From positions 150,353 to 214,352 of the forward strand of contig JAGZIN010000002.1 of the NCBI GenBank assembly GCA_018366195.1: 64,000 nt of DNA. Reading direction: 5' to 3'. Shown here piece after piece: positions 1-8,939 of the stretch. This stretch comes from Butyricicoccus pullicaecorum. Its GTDB lineage: Bacteria > Bacillota > Clostridia > Oscillospirales > Butyricicoccaceae. Numbering within the stretch: the stretch's first letter is position 1; each line of letters begins with the position of its first letter. Made by a program: the position numbers and the translations under genes. The notes beneath the pieces were generated by a model. It saw nothing but the letters and a program-made list of their open reading frames with translations, was not told the DNA's origin and did not search any database.

Positions 1-1164
1 ACAGAGGCAATCGAAACCATTTTAGAAACGGCACAGTATAAGCAGAATGGAAAGATGCAGGGGCTGGTTGTAACCGGCTGCCTTGCACAGCGCTATCGGG
101 AGGAGATCGAATCCGATTTGCCCGAGGTTGATGTGATTTGCGGCACCGGAAGCTATGAAAATATTGTGGACGCGGTACAAGCTGCCTATGGGCATGAGAA
201 GCGGGCATACTTTGGTGCCATGGAGCAGGCGGACCTCAATGGGCAGCGCAGTCTTTTGACGCCGGGATACACCGCATATTTCAAGATTGCAGAGGGGTGC
301 TCAAATACGTGCGCTTACTGTATCATTCCCAAGCTGCGCGGCAAATACCGCAGCCGTGATTTTGATACCCTCTTGCAGGAGGCACAGCTGTTATCAGATG
401 CAGGGGTCAAGGAGCTGATTGTCATTGCACAGGATACCACGAAATATGGTGTGGACCTTTATGGAGAGCGCCGCCTGCCTGCGCTCTTACAAGAGCTGTG
501 CAAAATGGATTTTACATGGATTCGTCTGCACTATCTCTATCCGGACCAAATTACAGATGAGCTGATAGATGTCATTGCACAACAGGAGAAAATCGTAAAA
601 TATCTGGATATTCCGCTTCAGCATGCTTCGAAACGGATTCTGCGCGCGATGCGCCGTCCGGGTGACCGGCAAAGCCTCACCGCGCTCATTCAAAAGCTGC
701 GTGAGCACATTCCGGGTGTGGTGCTGCGTACCAGCCTGATTGTCGGTCTGCCCGGAGAAACCGAGGAGGAGTTTGCCGAACTGTGTGAATTTTTACAGGA
801 GGTACGCATAGAGCGCGCCGGTGTGTTTGAATTTTCGCCGGAGGAAGGCACCGCAGCGGCAGAAATGCCTGACCAGATTGCAGAGGAAATCAAGGAAAGA
901 CGCCGCCTGATTGTGGAGGAGCTGCAATCCGGTGTGATGGACGAATATAATCTCTCCCGCATACATGAGGAAATGCAGGTATTGTGCGAGGGCTTTGAGG
1001 AAGATACAGGGCTGTACTATGGACGTACCTATGCAGATTCGGTTGAGGTAGACGGCAAGGTTTGGTTCGCTTCGAAGGAGCCGTGTCAGGCGGGGGACTT
1101 TGTGCAGGTGCGCATAGATGACAGCCTTGGCGCAGACCTTTCCGGTACAAGGCTTGGAGGGTGA
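1..1164 (+). CDS. rimO: Ribosomal protein S12 methylthiotransferase RimO, 5' end missing
   Basis: This is a radical-SAM methylthiotransferase that adds a methylthio group to an aspartate of ribosomal protein S12. The reading frame is open from base 1, so the N-terminus lies outside the window. Visible are the end of the N-terminal MTTase domain (VVTGCLAQRY), the radical-SAM cluster CSNTCAYC at 298-321 that binds a 4Fe-4S cluster, a SAM barrel, and a C-terminal TRAM-like segment ending in a DGKVWF stretch. RimO is preferred over MiaB or MtaB because of the GCLAQRY motif and the short TRAM tail, but the family assignment is firmer than the exact subfamily. The stop overlaps the region of the pgsA start, so the two are translationally coupled. 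Confidence 0.88.
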   Translation, partial: TEAIETILETAQYKQNGKMQGLVVTGCLAQRYREEIESDLPEVDVICGTGSYENIVDAVQAAYGHEKRAYFGAMEQADLNGQRSLLTPGYTAYFKIAEGCSNTCAYCIIPKLRGKYRSRDFDTLLQEAQLLSDAGVKELIVIAQDTTKYGVDLYGERRLPALLQELCKMDFTWIRLHYLYPDQITDELIDVIAQQEKIVKYLDIPLQHASKRILRAMRRPGDRQSLTALIQKLREHIPGVVLRTSLIVGLPGETEEEFAELCEFLQEVRIERAGVFEFSPEEGTAAAEMPDQIAEEIKERRRLIVEELQSGVMDEYNLSRIHEEMQVLCEGFEEDTGLYYGRTYADSVEVDGKVWFASKEPCQAGDFVQVRIDDSLGADLSGTRLGG

Positions 1165-1166
1165 AT

Positions 1167-1733
1167 ATGACAACAGCCAATAAAATTACACTGGCACGCA
1201 TTGCGCTCATTCCGTTCTTTATCTGGTTTGCGACTCGGTGGACACCGACCGGAGATGCCATTGCACTTGTCTTGTTCTGTGTGGCATCGGCTACCGATTT
1301 TTTAGATGGCTATGTGGCGCGTAAATATAATCAGGTGACAGATTTTGGTAAGTTCGTTGACCCGCTGGCAGATAAGCTGCTCGTGACCGCCGCGCTGGTG
1401 ATTTTTGTGGAGCGCGGACTGTTTGCTGGCTGGATGGTGTTCGTGATTCTGGCGCGCGAATTTATCATTACCAGCCTGCGCAATATTGCAGCGGCAAAGG
1501 GACAGGTCATGGCGGCGGCGTGGTCGGGCAAGGTTAAGACCTGTGTACAGATTGCAGTCATCATTGCCATCTTCCTGTTCAGTATCGTAACCGGTATGGG
1601 AACCCCCTTGCCGGCAGTCCTGCCGTATGCCTGTGCATGGGTTGCGACTCTTGTAACCATTTATTCCGGTTATGATTATATGCACCGGAATTGGGAGTTG
1701 GTTGCGCAAGGTGCAACCAAGCCAAAGCGATAA
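1167..1733 (+). CDS. pgsA: CDP-diacylglycerol--glycerol-3-phosphate 3-phosphatidyltransferase
   Basis: The enzyme makes phosphatidylglycerol phosphate from CDP-diacylglycerol and glycerol-3-phosphate, the committed step to phosphatidylglycerol in the inner membrane. The CDP-alcohol phosphatidyltransferase signature (D-x2-D-G-x2-A-R-x8-G-x3-D-x3-D) is visible in SATDFLDGYVARKY followed by DFGKFVDPLADK, around residues 36-70. Several hydrophobic helices follow, and the length of 188 residues is normal. A GTG at 1161 directly abuts the GGAGG at 1156-1160, so the ATG at 1167, six bases after it, is taken as the start. The rimO stop lies inside this same region, and a terminator follows at 1806. 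Confidence 0.92.
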   Translation: MTTANKITLARIALIPFFIWFATRWTPTGDAIALVLFCVASATDFLDGYVARKYNQVTDFGKFVDPLADKLLVTAALVIFVERGLFAGWMVFVILAREFIITSLRNIAAAKGQVMAAAWSGKVKTCVQIAVIIAIFLFSIVTGMGTPLPAVLPYACAWVATLVTIYSGYDYMHRNWELVAQGATKPKR

Positions 1734-1805
1734 GGAAGATGAAAAATACTCGAGAACCCTTTTGGATTTTCGCATATTGGTGAGTTCCTTTTGATATGAA
1801 CCATG

Positions 1806-1838
1806 CCGGCGAGGGCAAATACCTTGCCGGTATTTTTA
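1806..1838 (+). terminator. Intrinsic terminator after pgsA
   Basis: CCGGCGAGG at 1806-1814 pairs with CCTTGCCGG at 1822-1830 (one G-U pair), followed at once by TATTTTTAT. It closes the rimO-pgsA transcription unit. Confidence 0.8.
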
Positions 1839-1896
1839 TATGAATGAGGGATAAATATGCAAACAAATGAAATCGCTGGTGTTTTTGATGAAAGCA

Positions 1897-1905
1897 TGGT
1901 ATAAT
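1897..1905 (+). promoter_or_regulatory. Extended -10 promoter for the ABC-F gene
   Basis: TGGTATAAT is a perfect extended -10 element. No good -35 is visible at 17 bp, as is common for extended -10 promoters. Transcription would start near 1912 and leave a leader of about 135 bases before the ABC-F start at 2048. Confidence 0.6.
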
Positions 1906-1923
1906 AATGAAATAAGCGACAAT

Positions 1924-2007
1924 TATACCGGTATACCGGATATTTTATGAGAATACCACCAGCGGCGCACCATGCAGCGTGCGTGACGTTTCATGCCGCT
2001 GTGGTAT
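1924..2007 (+). promoter_or_regulatory. Structured leader of the ABC-F gene: palindromes and long hairpin
   Basis: Two overlapping 12-bp perfect palindromes, TATACCGGTATA (1924-1935) and CCGGTATACCGG (1928-1939), lie just after the expected transcription start. Then ATACCAC-C-AGCGGC (1953-1966) pairs with GCCGCT-GTGGTAT (1995-2007), a 13-bp stem with one bulged base. There is no U-run after the stem, so it is not a simple terminator. The role (operator or leader regulation) is inferred only from position. Confidence 0.5.
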
Positions 2008-2047
2008 CCTATCATTTGACTTGTAATAATCTAATTTGGGAGGAACT

Positions 2048-3655
2048 ATGATTACTGTATCGAATGTCAGCTTAAATTTCAGCGGGGAACCGCTGTTTAA
2101 GGACGTGAATGTAAAATTCACGGAGGGGAACTGCTATGGTGTCATCGGTGCGAATGGTGCAGGAAAATCTACATTCCTGAAAATTTTGTCTGGTGAACTG
2201 GATTCTACCACGGGCGATGTTTCGATCAAGCCAAATACACGTATGTCCGTTCTCAAGCAGGATCACTTTGCTTATGATGATTTTACCGTGCTGGATACCA
2301 TCATTCAGGGAAATGCGCGCCTTTATGAAATCATGAAGGAAAAGGACGAGCTTTATACACATGACCCCTTTACAGAGGAGGACGGAAATCGGGCAGCTGA
2401 TTTGGAGGCAGAGTTTGCAGAAATGGATGGCTGGAATGCAGATACAGAGGCAAGCCAGCTGCTCGAGGGTCTGGGGCTGAACTCGGCTGAGGTGCTCTAT
2501 CGTCCGCTGCGTACCTTGCAGGACTCGGAAAAAGTAAAGGTATTGCTTGCGCAGGCGTTGTTTGGGCGTCCAGATATTCTGCTCTTGGACGAGCCAACAA
2601 ACCATTTGGACGTAGACGCGATTCACTGGCTGGAGGATTTTTTGCTTGAGTTTGAAGGCACTGTGATTGTGGTTTCTCATGACCGTCATTTCCTCAATAA
2701 TGTATGTACCCATATTGTCGATATCGACTTCGGAAAAGTACAGGTATATGTCGGAAACTATGAGTTCTGGTATGAATCTTCACAGATGGTACAGCGTATG
2801 ATGCGTGACCAGAATCGCAAGAATGAGGAGAAAATCAAGGAACTGCAAAGCTTTATCCAGCGCTTTTCTGCAAATAAGTCCAAGTCACGTCAGGCAACCA
2901 GCCGAAAAAAGCTCATTGAAAAGCTGAGCGTTGAGGAGCTGCCTGCGTCTTCCCGCCGCTATCCATGGGTCGGCTTTACAATGGACCGAGAAGCCGGAAA
3001 GGATATTTTGGAGGTCAAGGGGATTTCAAAGACCGTAGATGGCTTCAAGGTGCTCAATAATGTATCATTCATTGTGCGCAAGGGTGACAAGATTGGCTTT
3101 ATCTCGGAAAATGAGCTTGCCATGACAACCCTGTTCCAAATCCTGATGGGAGAAATGGAGCCGGACGAGGGCACATTTAAGTGGGGCATTTCTACATCGC
3201 AATCTTATTTTCCAAAGGATAACTCGGAATTCTTCAATGAACATACCGAGAATATGCTGGAATGGCTGGCACCCTACTCGAAGGATACGCTGGAATCTAC
3301 ACTGCGCGGATTTTTGGGCCGTATGCTGTTTTCAGGCAACGACGTATACAAGCCGGTCAATGTTTTGTCAGGTGGTGAAAAGGTGCGCATGATGCTGTCG
3401 CGCATGATGCTGTTTGGTTCGAATGTGCTCGTCATTGACCAGCCAACCAACCATCTGGACTTGGAATCTATCACAGCAGTCAACAATGGTGTTGCAGACT
3501 TTAAGGGCAATGTGCTCTTTGCAAGCCATGACCATGAGTTCATGAACACGATTGCAAACCGTATCATTGAGCTGCGCGAAGATGGTGTGCTCGATAAGGA
3601 ATGTTCTTATGATGAATTTCTGGAATTCCGTGCACAGTATAACAAGAAGCTGTAA
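2048..3655 (+). CDS. ABC-F family ATP-binding protein (YbiT-like)
   Basis: Soluble protein of 535 residues with two ABC ATPase domains and no membrane domain, the ABC-F layout. These proteins bind the ribosomal E site and modulate translation; some confer resistance to ribosome-targeting antibiotics. The first Walker A is GANGAGKST near residue 38, with Walker B ILLLDEPTNHLD around residue 183. The second domain has the signature LSGGEKVRM and a Walker B VLVIDQPTNHLD, where Gln replaces the usual Glu before Pro. Its Walker A region (ISENELAMTT) has lost the GKST core, as in YbiT-type members. The upstream TTG at 2036 overlaps the GGGAGG ribosome binding site, so ATG 2048 is the start. Regulation may involve the structured leader. 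Confidence 0.88.
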   Translation: MITVSNVSLNFSGEPLFKDVNVKFTEGNCYGVIGANGAGKSTFLKILSGELDSTTGDVSIKPNTRMSVLKQDHFAYDDFTVLDTIIQGNARLYEIMKEKDELYTHDPFTEEDGNRAADLEAEFAEMDGWNADTEASQLLEGLGLNSAEVLYRPLRTLQDSEKVKVLLAQALFGRPDILLLDEPTNHLDVDAIHWLEDFLLEFEGTVIVVSHDRHFLNNVCTHIVDIDFGKVQVYVGNYEFWYESSQMVQRMMRDQNRKNEEKIKELQSFIQRFSANKSKSRQATSRKKLIEKLSVEELPASSRRYPWVGFTMDREAGKDILEVKGISKTVDGFKVLNNVSFIVRKGDKIGFISENELAMTTLFQILMGEMEPDEGTFKWGISTSQSYFPKDNSEFFNEHTENMLEWLAPYSKDTLESTLRGFLGRMLFSGNDVYKPVNVLSGGEKVRMMLSRMMLFGSNVLVIDQPTNHLDLESITAVNNGVADFKGNVLFASHDHEFMNTIANRIIELREDGVLDKECSYDEFLEFRAQYNKKL

Positions 3656-3677
3656 GCAATTCCGGTAAGGAGGAAAT

Positions 3678-4292
3678 ATGGCAAAAGCACGCATAGAATG
3701 TCCGCACTGCCAAAATGAGTGCGAGCGTGTGCCGCTGACGCGCATCAGTCCCGACCGTGACCCATCGGTTCGGGCAAAGGTACAAGACCTTTCGCTGTTT
3801 CGCTGGAAGTGCCCGAACTGTGGTACAACGATGCTGGTGGAGGACCCGTGCCTTTATCATGATATGGCAGGACAGTTTATGGTTTGGCTGGCTCCAGACG
3901 GCAAAAAACCGGAAACCGGACATTTTGACCCGCTGGCAGGCTATACGCTGCGGTATGTTGATGACCTCAATTCTTTCCGTGAGAAAATACAGATTTTGGA
4001 GCGCGGGCTAGATGACCGTGCTGTGGAAATCATGAAGCTGATTCTGTTTTTGCAGCTGGGGCATGATTTGGACGTTGTGGAGCTTGTATATCATGACCTC
4101 GATACAAGGACAGCGGATTTTCGATTTGCAGCCGTTTTATCCGACGGCGCAGAGCAGTATGTCGCCATGTCGGGCACAACCTATCAGCGTATCCTGCTGG
4201 ACGTGCAGGAGCGCCTATATACACCGAGAGATTTTGTTAAAATTGATACGAATTGGGCAGCAGATGCGATGGATTTGCTGCGCAGTGAGTAA
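3678..4292 (+). CDS. CpXC domain protein
   Basis: A 204-residue protein with two CPxC knuckles near the N-terminus, CPHC (residues 9-12) and CPNC (about 48-51), the pattern of the CpXC domain, likely a structural zinc site. The rest is a mixed alpha/beta region with no recognisable catalytic motif. Function is unknown; CpXC proteins are frequent in Clostridia and are often annotated only by the domain. It begins 22 bases after the ABC-F stop with a strong AAGGAGG, so it is likely cotranscribed. Nothing links the two genes functionally beyond position. Confidence 0.75.
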   Translation: MAKARIECPHCQNECERVPLTRISPDRDPSVRAKVQDLSLFRWKCPNCGTTMLVEDPCLYHDMAGQFMVWLAPDGKKPETGHFDPLAGYTLRYVDDLNSFREKIQILERGLDDRAVEIMKLILFLQLGHDLDVVELVYHDLDTRTADFRFAAVLSDGAEQYVAMSGTTYQRILLDVQERLYTPRDFVKIDTNWAADAMDLLRSE

Positions 4293-4326
4293 AAAGTGTG
4301 TCAGCTCTGACATACAGGCACAAGAA

Positions 4327-4348
4327 AAGGGACGGCGTATGCCGTCCC
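4327..4348 (-). terminator. Hairpin between convergent genes
   Basis: GGGACGGC (4329-4336) and GCCGTCCC (4341-4348) form a perfect 8-bp stem with a GTAT loop. The T-rich side (TTTTCTTG) lies on the minus strand, so it best terminates the minus-strand permease gene, although it sits between two convergent genes. Confidence 0.7.
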
Positions 4349-4369
4349 AAATTCCAACACAAAGGCGTG

Positions 4370-5221
4370 TCAATCAAATAGAAAATACGCCACAAGACCA
4401 CCCACAATAGACAGAATGAGTGTGGCAGCAATCACAGGGCGGGCGCGTCTGCGTCCGTTTTCGTTGCTGAGCAGAATCATGTATCCAAAGCCTGCGCCTG
4501 TCGAAAGACCGGCAATGAGGCTGCCCATGCCAATCACACCGCTGGTATAGAGCTGGGTGAGCAGGACGGAAATCGCACAGCTTGGTATCAGCCCGATAAA
4601 GGCGCAGATGATTGGCTGCAAAATACTGTTTTTCAGCATGAGGACAGACAGATTTTCCGTCCCGATAAAATGAATGGCAAGGTCTAGAAGAAAGCCAATG
4701 CCAATCAAAAAGACAACCGTGCTGAGGGTACGCCCTAAGATGCCGCGAATGGGTCCGCTGTCACAGCCGCAGCCGCAGCCCCCATTCATATCCAACTCGA
4801 TTTCATAATTTTGATTGCGTTTTTTTCCCCAGAGGAATCGCAGGGCATAGCCGCCTGCCACAGCCAGCACAAATTTTGAAAGAAATAGTGTGGCAATTGC
4901 AGAGCTGGAGACACCCTCTGAGAGCAGCACAGGAAGCGCTTCGTCGGAAGTGGCAAGAAAGACTGCAACCAGTGTTGCAGGTGCCAAATATCCATCGACA
5001 AAGAGTGCAGATGCGGCGGCAGAAAAGCCGCATTGCGGAATTAAACCGGAGAATGCACCCACAACAGGACCAAATTCTGCCGCTTTTTCAAGCAAAGCAG
5101 GGGTGGAACGCAAACGGTTTTCTACCCAGTAAAGCAGGGCGTAAACAATGAGCAGAATCGGAAGCGCTTGCAGGACATCTAACGTGGCATGTTCGAGCGC
5201 ATGTACAAGTGCATGTAGCAT
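4370..5221 (-). CDS. Putative metal (manganese/arsenic-type) efflux permease
   Basis: Integral membrane protein of 283 residues with about eight to ten hydrophobic segments. It has the duplicated motif GLIPQCGFSAAAS (first half) and GLIPSCAISVLLT (second half), the hallmark of the ArsP-like 'putative 10TM heavy-metal exporter' family, often labelled putative manganese transporter. The central hydrophilic loop carries a cysteine cluster, GGCGCGCDSG, that could bind a metal. A GTG at 5236 extends the frame by five codons but lacks a ribosome binding site. GAGGTG lies 12 bases before the ATG at 5221, so that start is preferred with modest certainty. The substrate cannot be told from sequence. 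Confidence 0.72.
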   Translation of the reverse strand: MLHALVHALEHATLDVLQALPILLIVYALLYWVENRLRSTPALLEKAAEFGPVVGAFSGLIPQCGFSAAASALFVDGYLAPATLVAVFLATSDEALPVLLSEGVSSSAIATLFLSKFVLAVAGGYALRFLWGKKRNQNYEIELDMNGGCGCGCDSGPIRGILGRTLSTVVFLIGIGFLLDLAIHFIGTENLSVLMLKNSILQPIICAFIGLIPSCAISVLLTQLYTSGVIGMGSLIAGLSTGAGFGYMILLSNENGRRRARPVIAATLILSIVGGLVAYFLFD

Positions 5222-5277
5222 AATTTGTTCTTTCACCTCACAATGGTTTCACAGGTAAAGTATCTGTATGGCTTTCT

Positions 5278-5307
5278 ATTATAGCACAGACCATACAATC
5301 GTTACAA
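5278..5307 (-). promoter_or_regulatory. Sigma-A-type promoter for the metal permease gene
   Basis: On the minus strand TTGTAA (5307-5302) and TATAAT (5283-5278) are separated by 18 bp, with an additional TG extension before the -10. It points into the permease gene. Confidence 0.65.
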
Positions 5308-5368
5308 GGGAAACCCAATGGTTTCGTTAAAAGCTGTCGGCAAACCGACATTTATGATAGGAGTATCC

Positions 5369-7099
5369 ATGAGATTTCAAGATTTACAAATAGACCCATC
5401 TATACAAAAGGCAATTCGGGAGATTGGATATGAGACCCCCACTCCCATTCAGGAAAAAGCGATTCCTGCCATTTTGGCGGGACGCGACCTTTTGGGCTGT
5501 GCACAGACAGGTACCGGAAAGACGGCCGCCTTTGCCATTCCGATGCTGCAAAGAATGGGACGTCCGGTGCAAGGAGAGGTCAGACCCATACGCGGACTGA
5601 TTTTGACCCCAACGCGGGAACTGGCTTTGCAGATATACGAAAACCTGTGCCAGTATGGACGATACACCGGACGCATATCTACGGTGATTTTTGGAGGTGT
5701 GTCACAAAATCCGCAGGTAGAGGCGCTCAAAAATGGCGTGGATATTTTGGTTGCAACACCGGGACGCTTGTGGGATTTGATGGGACAGAATCTGCTGGAT
5801 ATCAGCGCTGTGGAGTGCTTTGTTTTGGACGAAGCCGACCAGATGCTTGATATGGGCTTCATCAACGATGTCAAGCGTATCATTGCATGCTTGCCCAAAA
5901 AGAAACAAACTCTGCTGTTTTCTGCGACGATGCCAAAGGAAATTGCAGAGCTTGCACAGACCCTGCTGTACAAGCCGGAGCGTATTTCCATTCGGCCGGC
6001 GGCAACCCCAGTCGAGTGCATTGAACAGGGCGTGTACTTTGCAGAAAAGCAGGCAAAGCGTGAACTGCTCAAGACAATCCTCAAGGAACGTCATTTGCCG
6101 CAGACCTTGGTCTTTACCAGAACAAAGCATGGTGCAGACCGTGTTGCACGTGATTTGTCGCGGGCAGGGATTCCAGCTAAGGCGATTCATGGAGATAAGT
6201 CGCAAAATGCGCGGCAGAATGCACTCAAACGCTTCAAAGAATATAAAATACCCGTATTGGTCGCAACCGATATTGCAGCACGCGGCATTGACATCAATGA
6301 GCTGCCGCTCGTCATCAATTTCGATTTGCCAAACGTACCCGAAACCTATGTACACCGCATCGGAAGAACGGGCAGAGCCGGACAGGAGGGAACGGCACTT
6401 TCTTTTTGCGACCCCTCCGAGCTGCCGTATCTCAAGGATATTGAAGCCCTGACACGGGTGAATATCCCAGCGCTGGAGCCGCCGGAAGGAATTGCTATGG
6501 CAGAAGCGCAGAGCGCAGCGCGTTATGTGAAGCATGACCCCACCCTTCCGCCTGAGCGCCCCGCAAGAAGCGAGAAAAGCCATCCGACCAGAAAGCGTCT
6601 GCATAAGACCGCGTCAGAAGCACCGAATCGCAGGAATCCGTCAGAAATACGGAGCGAGAAGACGGCAGATAAGCCGAAGCGCGGCACCGCCGCACCGGAT
6701 ATGCGCAAGCCCAAGAAGCAGGGTGCCCAAAAGCGCGGCACCCTGCCGAATGAGGGAGGGCGCGCAAATATGCGCACGTCCAAGCCGGAGCAGCGAAAGA
6801 GACGCTATGAGGAGCCTGAAACCCGCGTGGACGTGATGACTCCACCGACCGGCCGCCCGCTGTCACCGAGCACTGCGGCACGAATCCGTGCAAAGGTGGA
6901 GGCAAAGCTGGCAGAACGTGCGGCGGAGCAAAAGAAAAAGGCGGCGCACACGCGCGAGGCTGCCCAGAAGAAGGGGGCAATATCTGCGCAGAAGCGTCAG
7001 GCAGGACAGAAAAAGTCTGCACAGGCGCGTCAGGCAGGAATGGGTAAGGTACAGAGAAAACCGCAGACACGTTCCGGTCGTGGCCGTGCGCGTGGATAA
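5369..7099 (+). CDS. DEAD-box ATP-dependent RNA helicase
   Basis: A 576-residue RNA helicase that unwinds short RNA duplexes, probably in ribosome assembly or RNA decay. Motifs in order: Q motif (TPTPIQEKAIP, near residue 25), motif I AQTGTGKT, PTRELALQ, motif II DEADQMLDMGF, motif III SAT, ATDIAARGID and motif VI HRIGRTGRAG. After the helicase core (to about residue 370) comes a long, low-complexity tail very rich in Lys, Arg, Ala and Gln, typical of CshA-like helicases and suited to RNA binding. ATG 5369 is chosen because AGGAG lies five bases upstream; the frame is open further back to 5318 without a ribosome binding site. Confidence 0.93.
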   Translation: MRFQDLQIDPSIQKAIREIGYETPTPIQEKAIPAILAGRDLLGCAQTGTGKTAAFAIPMLQRMGRPVQGEVRPIRGLILTPTRELALQIYENLCQYGRYTGRISTVIFGGVSQNPQVEALKNGVDILVATPGRLWDLMGQNLLDISAVECFVLDEADQMLDMGFINDVKRIIACLPKKKQTLLFSATMPKEIAELAQTLLYKPERISIRPAATPVECIEQGVYFAEKQAKRELLKTILKERHLPQTLVFTRTKHGADRVARDLSRAGIPAKAIHGDKSQNARQNALKRFKEYKIPVLVATDIAARGIDINELPLVINFDLPNVPETYVHRIGRTGRAGQEGTALSFCDPSELPYLKDIEALTRVNIPALEPPEGIAMAEAQSAARYVKHDPTLPPERPARSEKSHPTRKRLHKTASEAPNRRNPSEIRSEKTADKPKRGTAAPDMRKPKKQGAQKRGTLPNEGGRANMRTSKPEQRKRRYEEPETRVDVMTPPTGRPLSPSTAARIRAKVEAKLAERAAEQKKKAAHTREAAQKKGAISAQKRQAGQKKSAQARQAGMGKVQRKPQTRSGRGRARG

Positions 7100-7139
7100 A
7101 ATTTTCCTGCCCGTTTGGTAAGAGAGAGGAGAAAAGCGC

Positions 7140-8324
7140 ATGAGTGTGTCACGGCGAATCAAGCTGTTTTTTACGATTATTTTCCTTTTGGGACTGACGG
7201 TATTTTATCCATTTATTGTTTACAGTACCAACTCTCTTGTGACAGAACTGCGAACTCTGTGGATTTCCACGGCGATGGAAACCATGACGCATCAGTGGCT
7301 GGCAACTGCTTTTTTTCCAGAGAATATGGTGACTGAAGTCGTCGAAGCACGAAAGCAGATGTTTGAGAGTCAGAAGGATATCCAGTCCGTTTGGGTGGAG
7401 CAGGAGCAGCCGCCTGCCCCGCCAGTGGACGAAAACCTGTCAGAGGAGGACAAGTTCTATGCGCGGTTTGATGAGCTGGAGCGGGAAAGTGCGGAAACTT
7501 TCTTTGCGGAGCACCCGCGGTACATAGAAAATGGATATGAAGAAATCAATATGGACTGGTGCGAAAAGAAAGATGACACTGGAATTGTAACCAAGCAGGG
7601 CGATAAAGTCGTTGCAATCAATACCCAGAAGGATTTGATGGTCATTGAACTGAATCGGGAAGGCACGCTGGGAACCGAATATACGGGATATCTTGCCATT
7701 GTAAAAGACCCCTCCCGCGTGGAGCTGGGGCTGTGCAAGGGCATGGGAAAACGTGCCGGACAGCGTATGCCGGAGCTTGCCGAATATAATGGAGCCATTT
7801 TGGGCATCAACGCTTCGGGCTTTATTGACAACGGAGAGGCAGCAGAAGGCGGCACACCGTATGGTTATGTCAAGAAGGACGGAGAAAAGCTTCAGGGTGC
7901 TTTTGGACATGGCTATAAAATCATTGGCTTTGATGCCGAGCATCGCTTCCTGATTGGCGATACAACAACGGCAGAGCAGATGGTCGATGCCGTAGAGTTC
8001 GGCCCTGCGCTCATTGTAAATGGTCAGAAAATCGAGGAGCTTGGCTCCATCAACAGCTTGCAGCCGCGTACTGCAATTGGGCAGAAGAAGGACAAAAGTG
8101 TTCTGATGCTCGTCATCAACGGAAGAAATCAGGGCGGCTCTATGGGAAGCCGCGGCGTGGACTGCCGTGATATTCTATGGGACTATGGCGCGGTACAGGC
8201 ATGTAATCTGGACGGCGGGTCTTCCTCTGTCATGTATTACCAGGGGCGCGTCATCAACTCACCGACGACCTCTACGGGCAATCGAGATGGCCGCCGCCTG
8301 CCAAATGGATTTATGGTGAAATAA
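7140..8324 (+). CDS. Phosphodiester glycosidase family exoprotein (NAGPA domain)
   Basis: A 394-residue protein with an N-terminal membrane anchor (about residues 8-30, KLFFTIIFLLGLTVFYPFIV), then a variable region and a C-terminal NAGPA/phosphodiester glycosidase domain. The conserved end CNLDGGSSSVMYY followed by a GNRDGRRLPNGF stretch is characteristic. Family members hydrolyse GlcNAc-1-phosphodiesters in mammals; in Gram-positive bacteria they are surface proteins near cell-wall genes, with mostly unproven substrates. It starts 40 bases after the helicase with a GAGGAG ribosome binding site, and ends at a bidirectional terminator. Extracytoplasmic location is inferred from the anchor. Confidence 0.8.
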   Translation: MSVSRRIKLFFTIIFLLGLTVFYPFIVYSTNSLVTELRTLWISTAMETMTHQWLATAFFPENMVTEVVEARKQMFESQKDIQSVWVEQEQPPAPPVDENLSEEDKFYARFDELERESAETFFAEHPRYIENGYEEINMDWCEKKDDTGIVTKQGDKVVAINTQKDLMVIELNREGTLGTEYTGYLAIVKDPSRVELGLCKGMGKRAGQRMPELAEYNGAILGINASGFIDNGEAAEGGTPYGYVKKDGEKLQGAFGHGYKIIGFDAEHRFLIGDTTTAEQMVDAVEFGPALIVNGQKIEELGSINSLQPRTAIGQKKDKSVLMLVINGRNQGGSMGSRGVDCRDILWDYGAVQACNLDGGSSSVMYYQGRVINSPTTSTGNRDGRRLPNGFMVK

Positions 8325-8374
8325 ACCCGTTCGCTGCTGCGGCAGATATCATTTGATGGCATGGAGATAAAAGC

Positions 8375-8405
8375 AAAGGTGCATACCGAAACGGTATGCA
8401 CCTTT
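8375..8405. terminator. Bidirectional terminator
   Basis: AAAGGTGCATACCG and CGGTATGCACCTTT pair almost perfectly around an AA loop. The A-tract and T-tract on the two sides let it serve both the plus-strand NAGPA gene and the convergent glyoxalase gene. Confidence 0.85.
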
Positions 8406-8430
8406 GTGTTTGACAGAAAAATGCGTGTTT

Positions 8431-8802
8431 TTATTTCCGTGTGGGTACGATTTCCAGCCAGTAGCCATCTGGGTCGCTGATGAAATAAATGCCCATGGAC
8501 GGATTTTCGAAGCAGATACAGCCCATTTCCTTGTGCTTTGCGTAGGCTGCATCGTAATCATCAACGCGGAATGCCAGATGAAACTCATTGTCGCCAAGGT
8601 TATAATCGCGCTCCCAGTCGCGCAGCCATGTCAGCTCCAGACAGAACGGAGAAACACCGTCCCCCAGATACACGATGATGAAAGAACCGTCCTCTGCATC
8701 AATGCGGCGCTGTTCGGTCAGTCCCAGTGCTTTCTCATAGAATTTGAGGGAGCGTTCCAAATCGCGAACATTATAATTGGTATGATAGAATTGAAACTGC
8801 AT
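8431..8802 (-). CDS. Glyoxalase/lactoylglutathione lyase family (VOC) protein
   Basis: A 123-residue vicinal-oxygen-chelate protein. The N-terminus (FYHTNYNVRDLERSLKFYEK) is the typical first beta-alpha-beta unit, and the C-terminal GIYFISDPDGYWLEIV carries the second-half glutamate. Candidate metal ligands are His8, the Glu in CLELTW, a His in EFHLAFR and the Glu in WLEIV, the usual H/E/H/E set of glyoxalase I. The predicted role is detoxification of methylglyoxal-thiol adducts, but VOC proteins vary. ATG 8802 has GGAGGTATT just upstream. It is monocistronic, divergent from gdpP. Confidence 0.8.
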   Translation of the reverse strand: MQFQFYHTNYNVRDLERSLKFYEKALGLTEQRRIDAEDGSFIIVYLGDGVSPFCLELTWLRDWERDYNLGDNEFHLAFRVDDYDAAYAKHKEMGCICFENPSMGIYFISDPDGYWLEIVPTRK

Positions 8803-8873
8803 AAAGAATACCTCCAATCGGGAATCAGGATATTGATACAATAACATATTCGTATGGAAAAGACAAGTTATCG

Positions 8874-8902
8874 TTTACAATATCCCGGCAGTTTGCTATA
8901 CT
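8874..8902 (+). promoter_or_regulatory. Promoter upstream of gdpP
   Basis: TTTACA (8874-8879) and TATACT (8897-8902) with a 17-bp spacer. The GGGGGG ribosome binding site and the TTG start of gdpP follow within 40 bases of the -10. Confidence 0.6.
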
Positions 8903-8939
8903 ATACCTGTATAATTATGTGTAAAGGGGGGATTTTGCT

